From Candolleomyces eurysporus (taxonomy: Eukaryota; Basidiomycota; Agaricomycetes; Agaricales; Psathyrellaceae): 64,000 nt of DNA. Position 1 is the first letter of the stretch, and the number at the start of each line of letters is the position of its first letter. The stretch is from NCBI GenBank assembly GCA_027579435.1, contig JANBPK010000810.1, forward strand, positions 227,784 through 291,783, written 5' to 3'. The notes below the pieces were generated by a model. The model saw only the letters and a program-made list of their open reading frames with translations, did no database searches and was not told the origin of the DNA. A program made the position numbers and the translations under genes. Shown here in pieces: positions 10,691 to 22,212 of this stretch.

Positions 10691-12646
10691 TTGCCTCGTT
10701 TTCTCTCTCTCTTCCTCCCCACCATGTTCCTCCTCTCCCCCAGCACCGTCTCCCTAGCCCCTGTATTCCCTGGCCATTATCCAGAAACCCCTGTCAGGGC
10801 GAGGCTGTATGAATTGCCAAATGCCAGTAAAGACACCCTCGAATCAGGCGACACGACCCTGGTAGGTCTCGCCCAGGCTCGCGCAGTCCAGAGCATTCGC
10901 TGACCGTCCCAAGCATGCGATACACCAAGGACATTTCAATCCTCCGATGAATGGAACCGGCGGGGACAAGGCGAGTATCCGGTGTCATAAATAGTGGCTG
11001 CTTTGATATTGATGGTTCTTTAGTCGGAAACATACCAAATTGTGGGTAAAATATTTTCATTACTTCGCGATCCCGAACATCTCGCATTTTTACTGACTTT
11101 ACCAAATAGGACGTAGACGAGGAAGATGATGCTGCTTATAGCGACGAGGACACATCGGCGGAAGACGCTCAAGAATTCTCGCCCGTGGCCACTTCCGTTT
11201 TCCTCGACTCTCCGTGCTCGCTTAGTAGTGTTGAGCCTCGCTCACTTGCTGAAAGCGAAGAAGACGACGCCTCCTCTTCTCGCTCTACAATATCCTGTCG
11301 GAGCACAATTAATCGCCCAATGCCCTCCGATCACGACCCAAACACCTCGAGCGTGCATTACAGAATGTCCGACCTGCCCTCCATTAGAAGCGAGGTATCT
11401 ACCACCTTTGGTTCGGGCACGAATCGCACATCGCATCCGCTAGATCAAGCTCGATGCCCGAGTTCACTCTCCCTGGACGTGGAACTTGTCGGCTTACCCA
11501 CAGCGAACCAGCCTGAACGTGCTAATCACGGCGTTTTCCTCGATAATGACACCTCGCACTACTTCGGCGTTGATTTCTCTTGCCTCTCTCAACCAGATGG
11601 AATGAACGCTTGGACACTGTCCCTCGGAACAGGTTCCCCGCTTCCGTCTGTTTCAACTTCCGAAGAGACACCTCGGTCCGGTACATCTTCCACCTTTAGC
11701 AGCCCAGGAAACTTCGCCACTACTCGCTATCTCTCCAGCGACTGCTCTTCCCCGTCGCTTTCACTTGACTATTATGGCCTAGAGTCGGCGGTGCCTACGC
11801 CGGTTTACGGAACGCAGACACCCCTTGACAATGACGATATTTATGGCGATCCCAGCCCGCCGTACGAACCCAGTCCAATAATCCCTGAAGATGACCTATC
11901 TCCTCAAATATATGCGCCACCGCTCGTTGTCGAGGAACCCAAAAATCATTTTAAGGAGGCTTTGGATGATATGAAAAAGTTTGGCCACAAGCTGAAAAAA
12001 AATGTGGAAGGCGAGGCCAACTCTCACCCTGAACCGCAACTCAAAGACAAAGTCCAAGCCGTCCAATAGCTCAGCCGAAATTCCATCGGCGGGTCTCGAC
12101 ACAAACCCCGACCCTGAGACCCCGTCGGAAGAAGATGCCCCTGAGTATAGGAGTCCACCTGGTCTTTCGGAATTGGTATGCCTCCGTGCCGTCGATTGTA
12201 TGTATTTATGCTGACGTAGAATCTCACAGAGCCGTATAGACGAAACGGAAGAAGAGGAGGGCTCCGAGGGCTCCGGTGAGACGCCTAAAATTATGGAAAG
12301 CCGGAGGAAACTACTCAAACCCCAGACGATGGCTGAAATCAAACATATCCGACGCAGGACACTACCTGCAACCCCTTTGAACGATCCATCCTCCCCAATG
12401 GGTTCCCCAATCATCGAGATAACTCAACGTCGTCCTCGGCCACGGTCACTTGTGCTTAACCCCTCGCCGAACCTTAGGAATTCGGCAGACCTTAGTTTGT
12501 CGCCGTCGCGCCTCCCTCCTCTTGATATTGCGCAGATGCACTTCCCAGAGGGCCCTCTTCACTCGACGGAAAGTGACTCGGCTATCGCTGCTGCGCGGAA
12601 AAGGAGGCGGTGGTCGACGCCTCTCTCGTTTTTCTCTAGGCCATAA
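10691..12646 (+). CDS. Ser/Pro-rich basidiomycete orphan, with a probable one-base frame break
   Basis: Exon 1 starts at ATG 10691 or 10724 and ends at 10861. The next 248 nt probably hold two small internal exons (about 10914-10970 and 11024-11041). The large exon from 11110 encodes an acidic, Ser-rich, disordered protein (DVDEEDDAAYSDEDTS). At 11995-12002 a run of eight A is followed by a frame that stops at 12069. With seven A the frame continues through a plausible basic segment (MWKARPTLTLNRNSKTKSK) to a good donor at 12176 and a final exon from 12230 that ends RRRWSTPLSFFSRP. I therefore regard the A8 tract as a sequencing indel or a real frameshift. There is no recognised domain. The function is unknown; the low-complexity make-up suggests a regulatory or scaffold protein. 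Confidence 0.6.
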
Positions 12647-13001
12647 ACCCCTGAACTTTTGCGCTTCGGCGACACCTCAGCTCCTCTCATGTCACTCATT
12701 AAACCCACACTCTCTTTCTTTTCTTCGCTTTCGCTTTGCCAACTTCACGCTTTCGAATTCTGGGACTCTGTTTGGAACAATAGCATCGCTGTGTGTAGTC
12801 TGCGTTGTCGAAAAGTTTTATAGCTTTTCAAAAATTTAGAACTGATTGTAACGTTGTCCTTCGACAATCGTTGTATTCAACTTGACCAAGGACTACATAT
12901 GTACTCTAATTCCGGTTGATGATGTGACGTCTTCACTCTTAATGACAAATACCACGCTGTTCTTATCTTGTTTCTAACCACCGAGGTGACTCCAGGATAC
13001 G
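12647..13001. other. Intergenic
   Basis: Pyrimidine-rich 3' flank of the Ser/Pro-rich orphan and presumed promoter of the hydrolase gene. No further feature seen. Confidence 0.5.
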
Positions 13002-14616
13002 ATGCTCATCACCAAGACATTCCAGGATGTTCCTACCAAATTGGACGCTAGTGGCCGTCCTATTAGGATTTTCATAATCGCTCCCAACTTGCCGAACTAC
13101 CCGCAAGCCAAGTTTCCAGGTGCGATATCTCCGGAACCCAGATTATCTAGGATGCGCGATGATGTCCATATACCGAACCGCGATATCTGACCTACATTCT
13201 ACCTAGGTGTTGTCGTATTCAGGCATGCATGCCTTCCTTTCGCATTGGATGAAAGGCAGAGACTGATAGCCGCTGGATCTTCATCTCGCCGATTTCAGCG
13301 AGATCTATCAGGTTACTGGTCCTGTCGAGCGTTTCGCCGGCCAGATTGCTAGCCAGGGCTATGTTGTAGGTGAGTGTCGACCCAACCACGTATTAGTTTT
13401 CAAGGTCAAGCTTCTGATCTTGGGCGTGCAGCGATCCCCTCTGTATATCATGAATTCGAAGGACCAGAGCCGATTCCCTATGATGTCGAAGGTGCCGTAA
13501 TGCGCTAAACGAATCTCGTTTGTTTGGCGACCTCTGACATTGCGGTTCGGGTAGGCACCGATAGAGGAAACAATTACAAGGTGAGATCGATCCATATTAT
13601 CCTTTAGATATGTCGAAAGGGGCAATGGTAACTGAACCGGCGTACAGATTGAAAAGCTAGTTGAGGCATACGACGAAGTGGGTCATTACTCCTCCTACAA
13701 TCGGGGGTGTCGGAATCGAGATATCGAACTATGCGCGATGTAGGATTGTACTCTTTCTGTCGATCTCTTGACAGCCCACCCAAACTGTAATGGCCGGATT
13801 GCAGGTGAGTGTGTCGTTCTATTTCTAACAGGGCAACACAATGCCATTCCTGACAATGACCTCCACGGAATTCTAGCAACCGGCATGTGCCTAGGAGGCC
13901 ATCTTGTGCGTTCCTTTTGACTGAATAATGTTTTCGAACGTCTTATAAAGTCAAATTACGACTACTTCTTGAAGGCGTTCAGGGTGAGTGCTTCTCAATC
14001 CTCATTGGCACAAAAACTCACCAGCGAGAAAGGCTGCCTTCGACCCCAGAGTCCTATCCTCAGTCTGCTGGTTCGCCACTGACATCCACAGCTCGTCTCT
14101 CGGAAAAGGGAAACAAGATAACACCCTCGCTCGGATTCGCAATGGTGATATAGCCAAGACAACGGAAGTAGTTGTAGGTTCTTTCTGCCTCGATTACTCT
14201 CATCATCGTCTCTCAAATCGAATCTTATTCTCTCAGATGATATTTGGAAAACAAGTCAGTGATCAACCGTGACGACCGTCTTAGAGTTCTTATCTGGATC
14301 GAACGTATTACAGGACACCCATGTCCCTAGGAAGGGAAGAGACCTTATCCGTGCAACTCTAGAAGACGCCAATGTCTCTACTTCGGTAAGGAAATGTCAA
14401 CTCCATACCCTCTCATTTGTGTTATTCACGCAAGGATAGTTTCTAGAAGTTCAAGCGCAACACGCATTCATCCGCGACGAGTCATCCAAGGGTCGATGGG
14501 ATGCAGCATTGACTCGCTCGCTCTTCACGTATATGTTGGAAGTGTTTGAAAGGACCATCGGCAGGGATCTTGGCCCGAGGGTCGAGCTCAACGAAAAACC
14601 AAAACATATCTGTTGA
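13002..14616 (+). CDS. Dienelactone hydrolase family protein, split into many tiny exons
   Basis: An alpha/beta-hydrolase of the carboxymethylenebutenolidase (DLH) family. Joined exons read through GVVVFSEIYQVTGPVERFA, GYVVAIPSVYHEFEG, then ATGMCLGGHL with the nucleophile Cys, AAFDPRVLSSVCWFATDIHS, FGKQDTHVP with the acid Asp, and QAQHAFIRDE with the base His. All three catalytic positions are present, so an active enzyme on an ester or lactone is likely; the substrate is unknown. At least eleven introns occur. Two exons are exceptionally small: 16 nt (13207-13222) and 9 nt (13975-13983, coding A-F-R). The intron 13223-13298 starts with GC rather than GT. The stop TGA is at 14614-14616. Confidence 0.88.
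13975..13983 (+). other. 9-nt microexon in the dienelactone hydrolase gene
   Basis: Preceded by acceptor TTGAAG and followed by donor GTGAGT. It supplies exactly three codons (A-F-R) between GMCLGGHL and AAFDPRV, where family members have this tripeptide. Flanking introns are 13906-13974 (69 nt) and 13984-14032 (49 nt). Confidence 0.75.
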
Positions 14617-14985
14617 TTTCCGCTCTCAAGTCGCTCATGTTTTATAAACCTCGTTATACTTGACCAGATTCTGACAGTTATGTGACATGCGACGAAGCCA
14701 TTCAAAATCTCAGCCGGTTTCGTGGTTGACACATCTACTCACCATTCCAGATTGAAAGCTGCTGTCTCGATCTCAATGCAACAAATGATATATGGCGGAA
14801 GTGCAGCGTTCATTTTTGGAAGGCGTATGCATGCGACATCGTAAGGCGCCGAAAATCGTGATAGGTGAAAAAATACAAATGTCGTGATGGTGATATAGCA
14901 CAATTGCAGGTCAAGACCAAAGAAAGAGCAGAAAAAAAATAAACGAGCGAGAGAAAACAATGTTACATTTGGTTCTACATCTAGT

Positions 14986-16710
14986 TTACTTCTTCTTGGC
15001 AGCCTTCTCAGCGGACTTGGTGACTGTAATAGTTGCATGTCAGACAAACGATGATACGGTGAGCATAGACTACACGTACCCTTGCCACCGGACTTGTCGG
15101 TCTTCTCAACGGACTTGATGATACCGACGGCAACGGTCTGCCTCATGTCACGGACGGCGAAACGACCGAGAGGAGGATACTCGTTGTAGGACTCAACACA
15201 CATAGGCTTGCTGGGCACGAGCTTGACGATGGCGGCGTCACCAGACTTGACGAACTTGGGGTTGTCTTCGAGAGACTTGCCAGTTCGGCGATCGATCTTC
15301 TCCTTGAGCTCAGCGAACTTACAAGCGATGTGGGCGGTGTGGCAATCGAGGACAGGAGCGTAGCCAGCACCGATTTGACCGGGGTGGTTGAGGACGATGA
15401 CCTGGGCGTTGAAGGAGGCAGCCTCCTTGGCGGGGTCGTTCTTGGAGTCGGAGGCGACGTTGCCACGGCGGATATCCTTGACGGAGACGTTCTTGACGTT
15501 GAAACCAACGTTGTCACCGGGGTTGCCCTGCTCAAGCTGCTCGTGGTGCATTTCGACGGACTTGACTTCGGTGGTGACGTTGGTGGGGGCGAAGGTGACG
15601 ATCATACCGGCCTTGATAATACCAGTCTCAACACGACCGACGGGCACAGTTCCGATACCACCGATCTTGTAGACATCCTGGAGAGGGAGACGGAGGGGCT
15701 TGTCGGAGGGACGGACGGGGGGCTCGATGGCGTCGATGGCGTCGAGGAGGGTCTTACCCTTGACGGGACCAGACTTGGCCTCACGAGTCCAGCCCTTGTA
15801 CCACGGCATGCTGCATAAGAACGTTAGTTACGATCAAGAGCTTGACAACGATAAGCAACTTACTTCTTCGACTCCTCCAACATGTTGTCGCCGTGCCAGC
15901 CGGAGATGGGCACGAAAGCAACAGCCTTGGGGTTGTAACCGACCTTCTTGATGAAGTTGGAGGTTTCCTTGATGATTTCAGTGAAACGATCCTCAGACCA
16001 CTGCAAGAATGACCATCAGCAAATGCTGTACACAGAGGGCTATGATTAGACTGACCTTGGTGGTGTCCATCTTGTTGACAGCGACGATGAGCTGACGGAC
16101 ACCGAGGGTGAAGGCAAGGAGAGCGTGTTCACGGGTCTGGCCATCCTTGGAGATACCGGCTTCGAATTCACCAGTACCACCAGCAATGATGAGGATAGCA
16201 CAATCGGCCTGGGAGGTACCAGTGATCATGTTTTTGATGAAGTCACGGTGACCAGGGGCGTCAATGACCTACGGGGATAAGGTGAGACGACTCATTTAGA
16301 TAAGATGAAAAAAAAAACCGGGACATACGGTAACCATGAACTTGGGGGTCTCGAACTTCCAGAGGGCGATATCGATAGTGATACCACGCTCGCGCTCGGC
16401 CTTGAGCTTGTCAAGAACCCAAGCTAGAGGGAGAAAGGCAGAGATCAGAACAAAATCAGTGATAAAATTTTTTCAGATGACGTACCATACTTGAAGGAAC
16501 CCTTGCCAAGTTCAGCGGCTTCCTTCTCGAACTTCTCAATGGTACGCTTGTCGATACCACCGCACTTGTAGATCAAGTGGCCAGTGGTGGTCGATTTACC
16601 GGAATCGACGTGACCGATGACTGAGGGAGATGATAAGCGATGACGACGACGAGCGCTTGATAAGATTGATACACACCGACGACGTTAACGTGGGCCTTTT
16701 CCTTTCCCAT
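14986..16710 (-). CDS. TEF1: Translation elongation factor 1-alpha
   Basis: The GTPase that delivers aminoacyl-tRNA to the ribosome. The start ATG is at 16708-16710 ([11 protein letters not shown]). Exons carry G1 with DSGKST, the segment [38 protein letters not shown] and [10 protein letters not shown]. The largest exon begins [14 protein letters not shown] and runs to [13 protein letters not shown] last short exon encodes [12 protein letters not shown] and the stop at 14986-14988. Introns lie near 15020-15078, 15810-15864, 16002-16055, 16270-16328, 16424-16485 and 16622-16677. The strong codon bias yields long mirror open frames on the other strand, which are not genes. Complete and typical. 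Confidence 0.97.
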
Positions 16711-17439
16711 TTTTAAGTAGTTCTGTGGAAGAGGAGAAGGCGGTCAGTGCCTGATGGTCCAAGATCGCACACGATATGAAGAAGAGACAAAAGTTTTAGA
16801 CTCTGGACACTGTGCCTCATCGCAACGACTTCTGGGGGATCCATCGAAGATCGCAGACATCGCCGGAGGGCGCTGTGGGCGAGGAGAAAGGACGACGAGG
16901 ACACTTACTTAAGGTCGTGAAGGAGGGGAGATGGTGGTTGAGGGAGAAGAAGATGGGATGAATCCAGAGATGCCAATGTTTCCCTGTTATATTGGGTTCG
17001 CGGCCAAATTTTTTTATCGATAGTATGATCTGATGGCTGATAAAAGAGGCGTGATCTTGTGACTCGGTGCGGTACCGGCGCGGTCCCCGTTTTGGCAGGA
17101 TGATCCGCCCATCGCGCCTCCAGTGAGCGTCCTCGAAATGCACATCCATTGGAAATGTCAGTGGCGTGTATGGTACATGGTACACTGGGCTTTTCTAAAT
17201 CTAATAAGTTATAATCTACAGGATGATATGGACTGCTTGCTGTGCGTGATGGAGATGCCACAATGGGAGACAAATTCGAGGAATCACATCAAGTCATCAA
17301 CTACAAATATGAAATACACCTAACGGTCACTGATTTGGATAAAGAGCCTATGACGGCGTGGTTCATGCCCTAACCCTCCATCGATAAACAGGCATCGACG
17401 GAGGGCATGTGTCCTTCTGACGTTTACACCTTCCAATCA
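16711..17439 (-). promoter_or_regulatory. TEF1 promoter and 5' leader
   Basis: This region separates the TEF1 start from the end of the upstream kinase gene on the same strand. It contains a leader intron (16723-16908) and, further upstream, the presumed core promoter. No coding region is evident. Confidence 0.6.
16723..16908 (-). other. Intron in the TEF1 5' leader
   Basis: Read on the minus strand, a consensus donor GTAAGT at 16903-16908 and a pyrimidine-rich acceptor ending CCACAG at 16723 enclose 186 nt, just 12 nt upstream of the ATG. Fungal TEF1 genes commonly have such a leader intron. Confidence 0.65.
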
Positions 17440-19295
17440 TCACAGAGGATGGTCCATCCCCCAACCCACCTGTCCTGCGAGGAAACGGCATTGTAGGATC
17501 TTTTCACAGGTCGGACGGGCAGCAGGGTCAACCCGAAGGCAGGCCCTCACGAGGGCAGCTGCATCTCCGAGAGCTCCGCCACCATCGGATTCTTCCCCTT
17601 CCCGTTCCTTGTCTTCTCCACATCGTTCGTCCAACGAGATCGAAGCGTTTGCAAATGGGGATTCGAGACCATCTTGAGCCTCTGCGGCAGTCATGAATGG
17701 GCATTCTCCAACGAGAAGCACATAAGCAACGACGCCAAACGCCCACACGTCTTGTTCCTTGCCGAAGTAGCGCTCACCCCTCAGGATTTCAGGACCTGCA
17801 TAGTCCAATCTAGAACTTCATTGAACATCTGACACTTAAGGAGAAAATAAAGGGGCGGTAGACATACGTGCCACTGAATGTATCCCATCCACTCTTCTTC
17901 ACTAAACCAGAGCTCCCAAAGTCAATGAGGATGCACTTGCCGTTGGGACCAAGGACGACGTTTTCATCCTTAACATCCCGATGCACTAAGAGCGAAACCA
18001 AGTGTCAATACAAGGTATAGCCAAAATCGCGATTGGGAACACAAACCAATCCCATGAGCGTGAAGGAAACAGAGCGCATCGGCGATCTGACCCAAGTAGC
18101 TCCGTATCATTTTTGGTGGCAATCCATGGGGAAAATTTTCGACAAGGTCGAAGAGATCCGATGGTGGCGAGGGTTGGCCCGGCTTGGGTTCTGGAGTAGA
18201 ACAGGGCAGCACGAGATAATAATAGTGGTTGTCCTCGAAGAAGTCGAGGAGAGGGCAAATATTGGGATGGCCCTTGATGACTTTACCTTCTACCCATTCG
18301 TCATCTGTCTGAGCAAGGTCTTGCTGCAAGGCATTGCGAGCATCGTCTTTGGAAAATCTAGAGGGGTCCCAGGGGCGACGGGGAGGCAAGATGTAGGATG
18401 TGTTGGAGATTGCAGACATGACGTATATCTCTATGGGAATCGTGCCATGGCGAGGGTGCTTCTTCCAGCAATCCGCCAGAATACGCGACTTGATAACTTG
18501 CTTGATTATGAGGGGCGGCTAGAGAAGCTACATCAGTGGGGATTCAAGGAGTCAGGAGTCTATGATACCCACCCCAAGCGATCCATCCGACAAGATCTCT
18601 CTAGCCCGTTTAACCAGACCATATGCACCTCGCCCAATCTCCCCTTCTATCTCGAATTCGGAAATGCTTCTGCCGCCGAGGAAGGTCTGGGTGTCGTCTA
18701 CCGGTGACGGTGCTCGCGTGCTCACAGCACTGAGGACGCTGCCCGAGCTCGGTGTGCGCTTCAGGCTCTGAGGCAAGATGGGCGGAGGCGAAGGAGGCTC
18801 AATAGGAGCTATAGAAACACGACCAGCGATTAGCGACACTCGGTGCTGTGACGAACGTCGGCGAGAGCGTGTTGAAGGCGTGGGCGACGAGCTCGGCGGG
18901 GTGCGATAAGGCCCTGCGCTGGTCATAGGGCCTGGCGAAGCCGCCCTGGAGTGGGAGGCGGACCTTGACTCGGGCATGAAGTATAGATTAGATTGGAGAG
19001 AAGGTGGGGAAGGTATGGGAATAACCGGGGATTTGTCTTGCTGTGAATGGTGGTGTTTGCGAACATGTGGGTCGAACTTGGGAGCAATTGCGTTTCTGGT
19101 CTTCGCTTCCTCGACTTCAAGGTTGACCCCTTCGTTTCTGTCCTCGTCCCAGTCGAAGCCCCGCCCAATCGACGTCACCCCCCAGCTCCGGACGCTGGGG
19201 GAGCGATACAATAGCTTTGGCGGATGGAGGGGCGGGGACCAGTCAGAATCATAATCATCAAAGGCCAGATCCAGTCTGCTGGATGTCGACAACAT
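17440..19295 (-). CDS. PAS-kinase-type Ser/Thr protein kinase lacking an obvious PAS domain
   Basis: The N-terminal ~215 residues are Ser/Pro/Arg rich and disordered. A kinase domain follows: glycine loop GEIGRGAYGLVKRA; the block IIKQVIKSRILADCW followed by TIPIEIYVM; HRDVKDENVVLGPNGK (catalytic loop); LIDFGSSG (Mg-binding, DFG); YAGPEIL (APE-like, with Gly in place of Ala); and DVWAFGVVAYVLLVGECPF. The VIKSRILADCW and GT-IPIEI signature is what PASK/Psk1 kinases show. PAS kinases sense metabolic state and control sugar and glycogen flux; that role is inferred here. No PAS domain is visible in the front part, and the kinase domain has an insertion (PPRRPWDPSRFSKDD). Introns are short. The stop is at 17440-17442. 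The start at 19295 is the first ATG of the open frame; an upstream exon cannot be ruled out. Confidence 0.85.
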
Positions 19296-19543
19296 GCAAA
19301 GGGATATGGAGTAGAAGGCTGACGAGGGAGATGTAGTATGTACAGCGTTCTATGCAAGGCTTGGAGGAGCCACGAAACTGGGGTTACCTCGATCGCCCCA
19401 CGTGCGTCTTGCTGTGAATTCGGAGAATAGATGGTTTCCTATACAAGTGTCTATTTCTCATACATACGGAGCCAGGGCCCAGGAGAGCCCACTACATCAT
19501 ACAAGATCCATTCCACCCGGGAAGGCGGTGGGCTGGAGAATTT

Positions 19544-19711
19544 TCATTCAGCCCAGATCCGACTAATAGCGTCAGAGTAGTCATCCATCAAATAGCTTTT
19601 CGGACAAGCGAAGGCTTGGGCGAGCCAAACAAATACGAAGCCTATGCCAACGCCAAGACTTTTTATCAGATTACGTGAGCAGCCAGATTTGCGCCCCAGA
19701 GCCCCCGCCAT
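19544..19711 (-). CDS. Possible small membrane protein (55 aa)
   Basis: An open frame from ATG 19711 encodes a basic start (MAGALGRKSGCSRNLIK), one hydrophobic segment (SLGVGIGFVFVWLAQAF) and an acidic tail ending RIWAE. That layout fits a small mitochondrial or ER membrane subunit. I recognise no family. It lies head to head with RPL32 and would overlap that gene's leader, so it may be chance. Confidence 0.25.
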   Translation of the reverse strand: MAGALGRKSGCSRNLIKSLGVGIGFVFVWLAQAFACPKSYLMDDYSDAISRIWAE

Positions 19712-19744
19712 CGTCAACGTCGACTTCCTCCACCCCAAAACTCG

Positions 19745-19919
19745 GTGAGTACACTCTTTTGTCGCCCAGAACGCTGTCCAGACGGTGCAGAAATGGATTC
19801 CAGAGGTCCTGTTGCCCTTGTTTTCCGCTTTCTCCAGTGATTTTGGCTGGATGGCAGTTCTTCGGTCTGGATACCGTTCGGGCACTTTGTGACCCCAGTT
19901 CTCACTACTTTAATTGCAG
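19745..19919 (+). other. Intron in the RPL32 5' leader
   Basis: Donor GTGAGT at 19745 and acceptor TTGCAG ending at 19919 enclose 175 nt, seven bases before the ATG. Leader introns are common in fungal ribosomal protein genes. Confidence 0.55.
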
Positions 19920-19925
19920 TCCGCA

Positions 19926-20523
19926 ATGGCCATCAAGATCGTCAAGAAGAGGACCAACAAATTCAAGTTCGTGCATCCCCCAGAACGGCCTACAAACAGA
20001 TCTAACGAAATTACTACAGGCGCCATCAGTCGGACCGCTACCACAGTGTGAAGGAGGCATGGAGGAAGCCCAAGGGTATCGATAACAGGGTCAGGCGTCG
20101 CTTCAAGGGTCAGACTGCTATGCCCAAGGTGTGCACATTCGAAATTCGATCTCAATTTTCATCACTCACGCTCGATTCAGATTGGCTACGGCAGCAACAA
20201 AAAGGCGAGCTTTGGTTAGAAATTTATGTCCATGCCTCGCTTATTTACCAACGATACAGACCCGCCATCTCCTCCCTAACGGCCTCAAGAAGTTCCTTGT
20301 CAGCAACGTTCGGGAGCTTGACCTCTTGTTGATGCATAACAAGACCTTCGCTGCCGAGATCGCCCACAATGTGAGCAGCCGAAACCGCACCACCATCCTC
20401 GAACGGTACGTCTTGCATACTATGAGAATCGTCTATTTATTCATTTGTTGTTCGTCCCACAGGGCCAAGGTGTTGAACATCAAAGTGACAAACCCTGCTG
20501 CTCGTCTCCGGTCAGAAGAGTAA
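19926..20523 (+). CDS. RPL32: 60S ribosomal protein L32 (eL32)
   Basis: The joined exons give about 125 residues: [76 protein letters not shown], then [19 protein letters not shown] and TAA. This is the full eL32 protein, conserved along its length. Introns follow TNKFK, AMPK, SNKK and LER. The intron 20205-20259 begins with GCGAGC, a GC-AG intron; no GT nearby keeps the frame. A large-subunit structural protein, expected to be highly expressed. Confidence 0.96.
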
Positions 20524-20786
20524 AACGCCAGCACCTTCATTTCGCCTTGATTTTCATGTATTCTCTTCTACTCTCGCGATCAATACACCATGCCCTTATG
20601 CCACACATTATGGCCGCAAAACGATAGACTGCGTGTGACTGTGCGATCTGAAGTCTGATCAGAAACTGTTCTTCTATTTTTAGATAGCTTTCGTCTTGGA
20701 CCTTGACATACTCGAACCACCATTAGGAATCTCCAATGCAAGAGCTTTCTTGGCGATTCGTTTCACAGTCTGACTTTTCCCTATAG

Positions 20787-22085
20787 GTCCGTCAGAGCTG
20801 CATCGCATGCTGGAAGCTGGTATACTGGCGATGGTCGACATCTTGCGGCTTTCTTCGAATTTCTGAACACTGATACGGATTAATATAGGCCAGCAACTGA
20901 ACAGAGAGCTATCTGGATGGCTTCAAAAGGTAGAGCCCGCAGATGAGACGTACCCAATACCCAAGTGCAAGGCTGTCATTGCCCCGTACGCTCAACCACT
21001 CATCAATCCTGGAGGGGATTTGCTGACCCAGTCCTCCTCAGCCATGCAGGATATTCTTACTCTGGGCCAGCTGCAGCTTGGGCGTACAAGGCGATCGATA
21101 CATCTGGAATGTAAGTCGACTACATCTCTGGTAGAACAATGCTCATTCATATACATCTAGTAATCGAGTCTTTGTACTGGGGCCGTCTCATCACTTCTAC
21201 CTGAACGGCTGCGCACTTTCGTCTTGTAAGGAATACGAGACCCCTATTGGGAATCTTCCGTTGGATCTCGAGAGTGCGTATCCTCATCGGGCCCCTGTCG
21301 CCGTTCCCCTTTAGCACGTTTTAATTGTCATCAGCGATCAAGGAACTGAGGGAGACTGGCAAGTTTACCCCTCTCAGTCTGGAGGCTGATGAAGATGAAC
21401 ATAGCCTCGAGATGCATCTCCCTTATGTGCGAAAGGTATTCGAGGGGTAATTGTTTCAGTTTCACCTGTATCTCTACACGCTGATTTTGATTCTCGACGT
21501 AGGAAAGATATCAAGATTGTACCAATCGTAGTGGGGGCTATCTCCAAAGAGAAGGAAGCTGAGTTCGGAGCACTTATTGCTCCATACTTGGCGAGAGACG
21601 ATACCTTTACCGTGGTGTCCAGCGATTTCTGCCATTGGTGAGTCAATCAATGGTTGTTTTCTCTCAATAAGTTTGCTCAAGCTTCGCTCAGGGGGACGAG
21701 GTTCTCCTACACGTACTATTATCCCGATGCACAACCTACTACAACGTCGGGCATCAAGCTCTCCCGCTCGGTCGCGCCTTCCCCTTCGTATCCTATCTAC
21801 GAGTCCATTACAAGGCTGGACCATGAAGCCATGCAGATCCTCACCGTCCCCTCGAACACGGCAACCACGGCCCACGATCTTTTTGCGAGATACTTGGAGA
21901 ACACTAAGAATACGATTTGTGGAAGGCACCCGATCGGAGTCCTCTTTGGTGCCCTGTCGGCGTTGGAGAAGGACAATGACAACATCAAACCTTTGGTGAA
22001 GTGGGTGAGGTATGAACAGAGCAGTCAATGTCATACGATTCGTGACTCTAGTGTTAGCTATGCGAGCGCATATGTCAAATTTTAG
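20787..22085 (+). CDS. MHO1: MEMO1 family protein (5' end uncertain)
   Basis: The MEMO family resembles metal-dependent extradiol dioxygenases; human MEMO1 is a copper-binding redox protein and yeast Mho1 is its homologue. Visible blocks in order: [14 protein letters not shown] at the N-terminus, PKCKAVIAP then [92 protein letters not shown] and [12 protein letters not shown]. The conserved His and Cys positions of the metal site are all there. The first coding exon is not certain: the segment beginning at 20787 follows an acceptor (CTATAG) and the initiator must lie upstream. The end is at 22085. Confidence 0.9.
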
Positions 22086-22212
22086 ATAGACACGTAGAGA
22101 AAGAAGTAAATACAACTGTATATCAGCCTCAAGTAGATGGCTCAAAGTGTACGTTTAGCATCTAGTTCACAAATCCATAAAACACAAATGGCTAAGATGT
22201 CTGGGACATACT

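Larger units (their letters stand above)
19296..19925. promoter_or_regulatory. Divergent promoter region of kinase and RPL32
   Basis: This holds the start regions of two divergent genes. A perfect CACGTG E-box lies at 19399-19404. The right part includes the leader intron of RPL32. A small minus-strand open frame is listed separately. Confidence 0.45.

Noticed and set aside
15330..15818. Long plus-strand open frame (162 aa) opposite TEF1
   Set aside because: It mirrors the highly biased TEF1 coding sequence and has no independent features.
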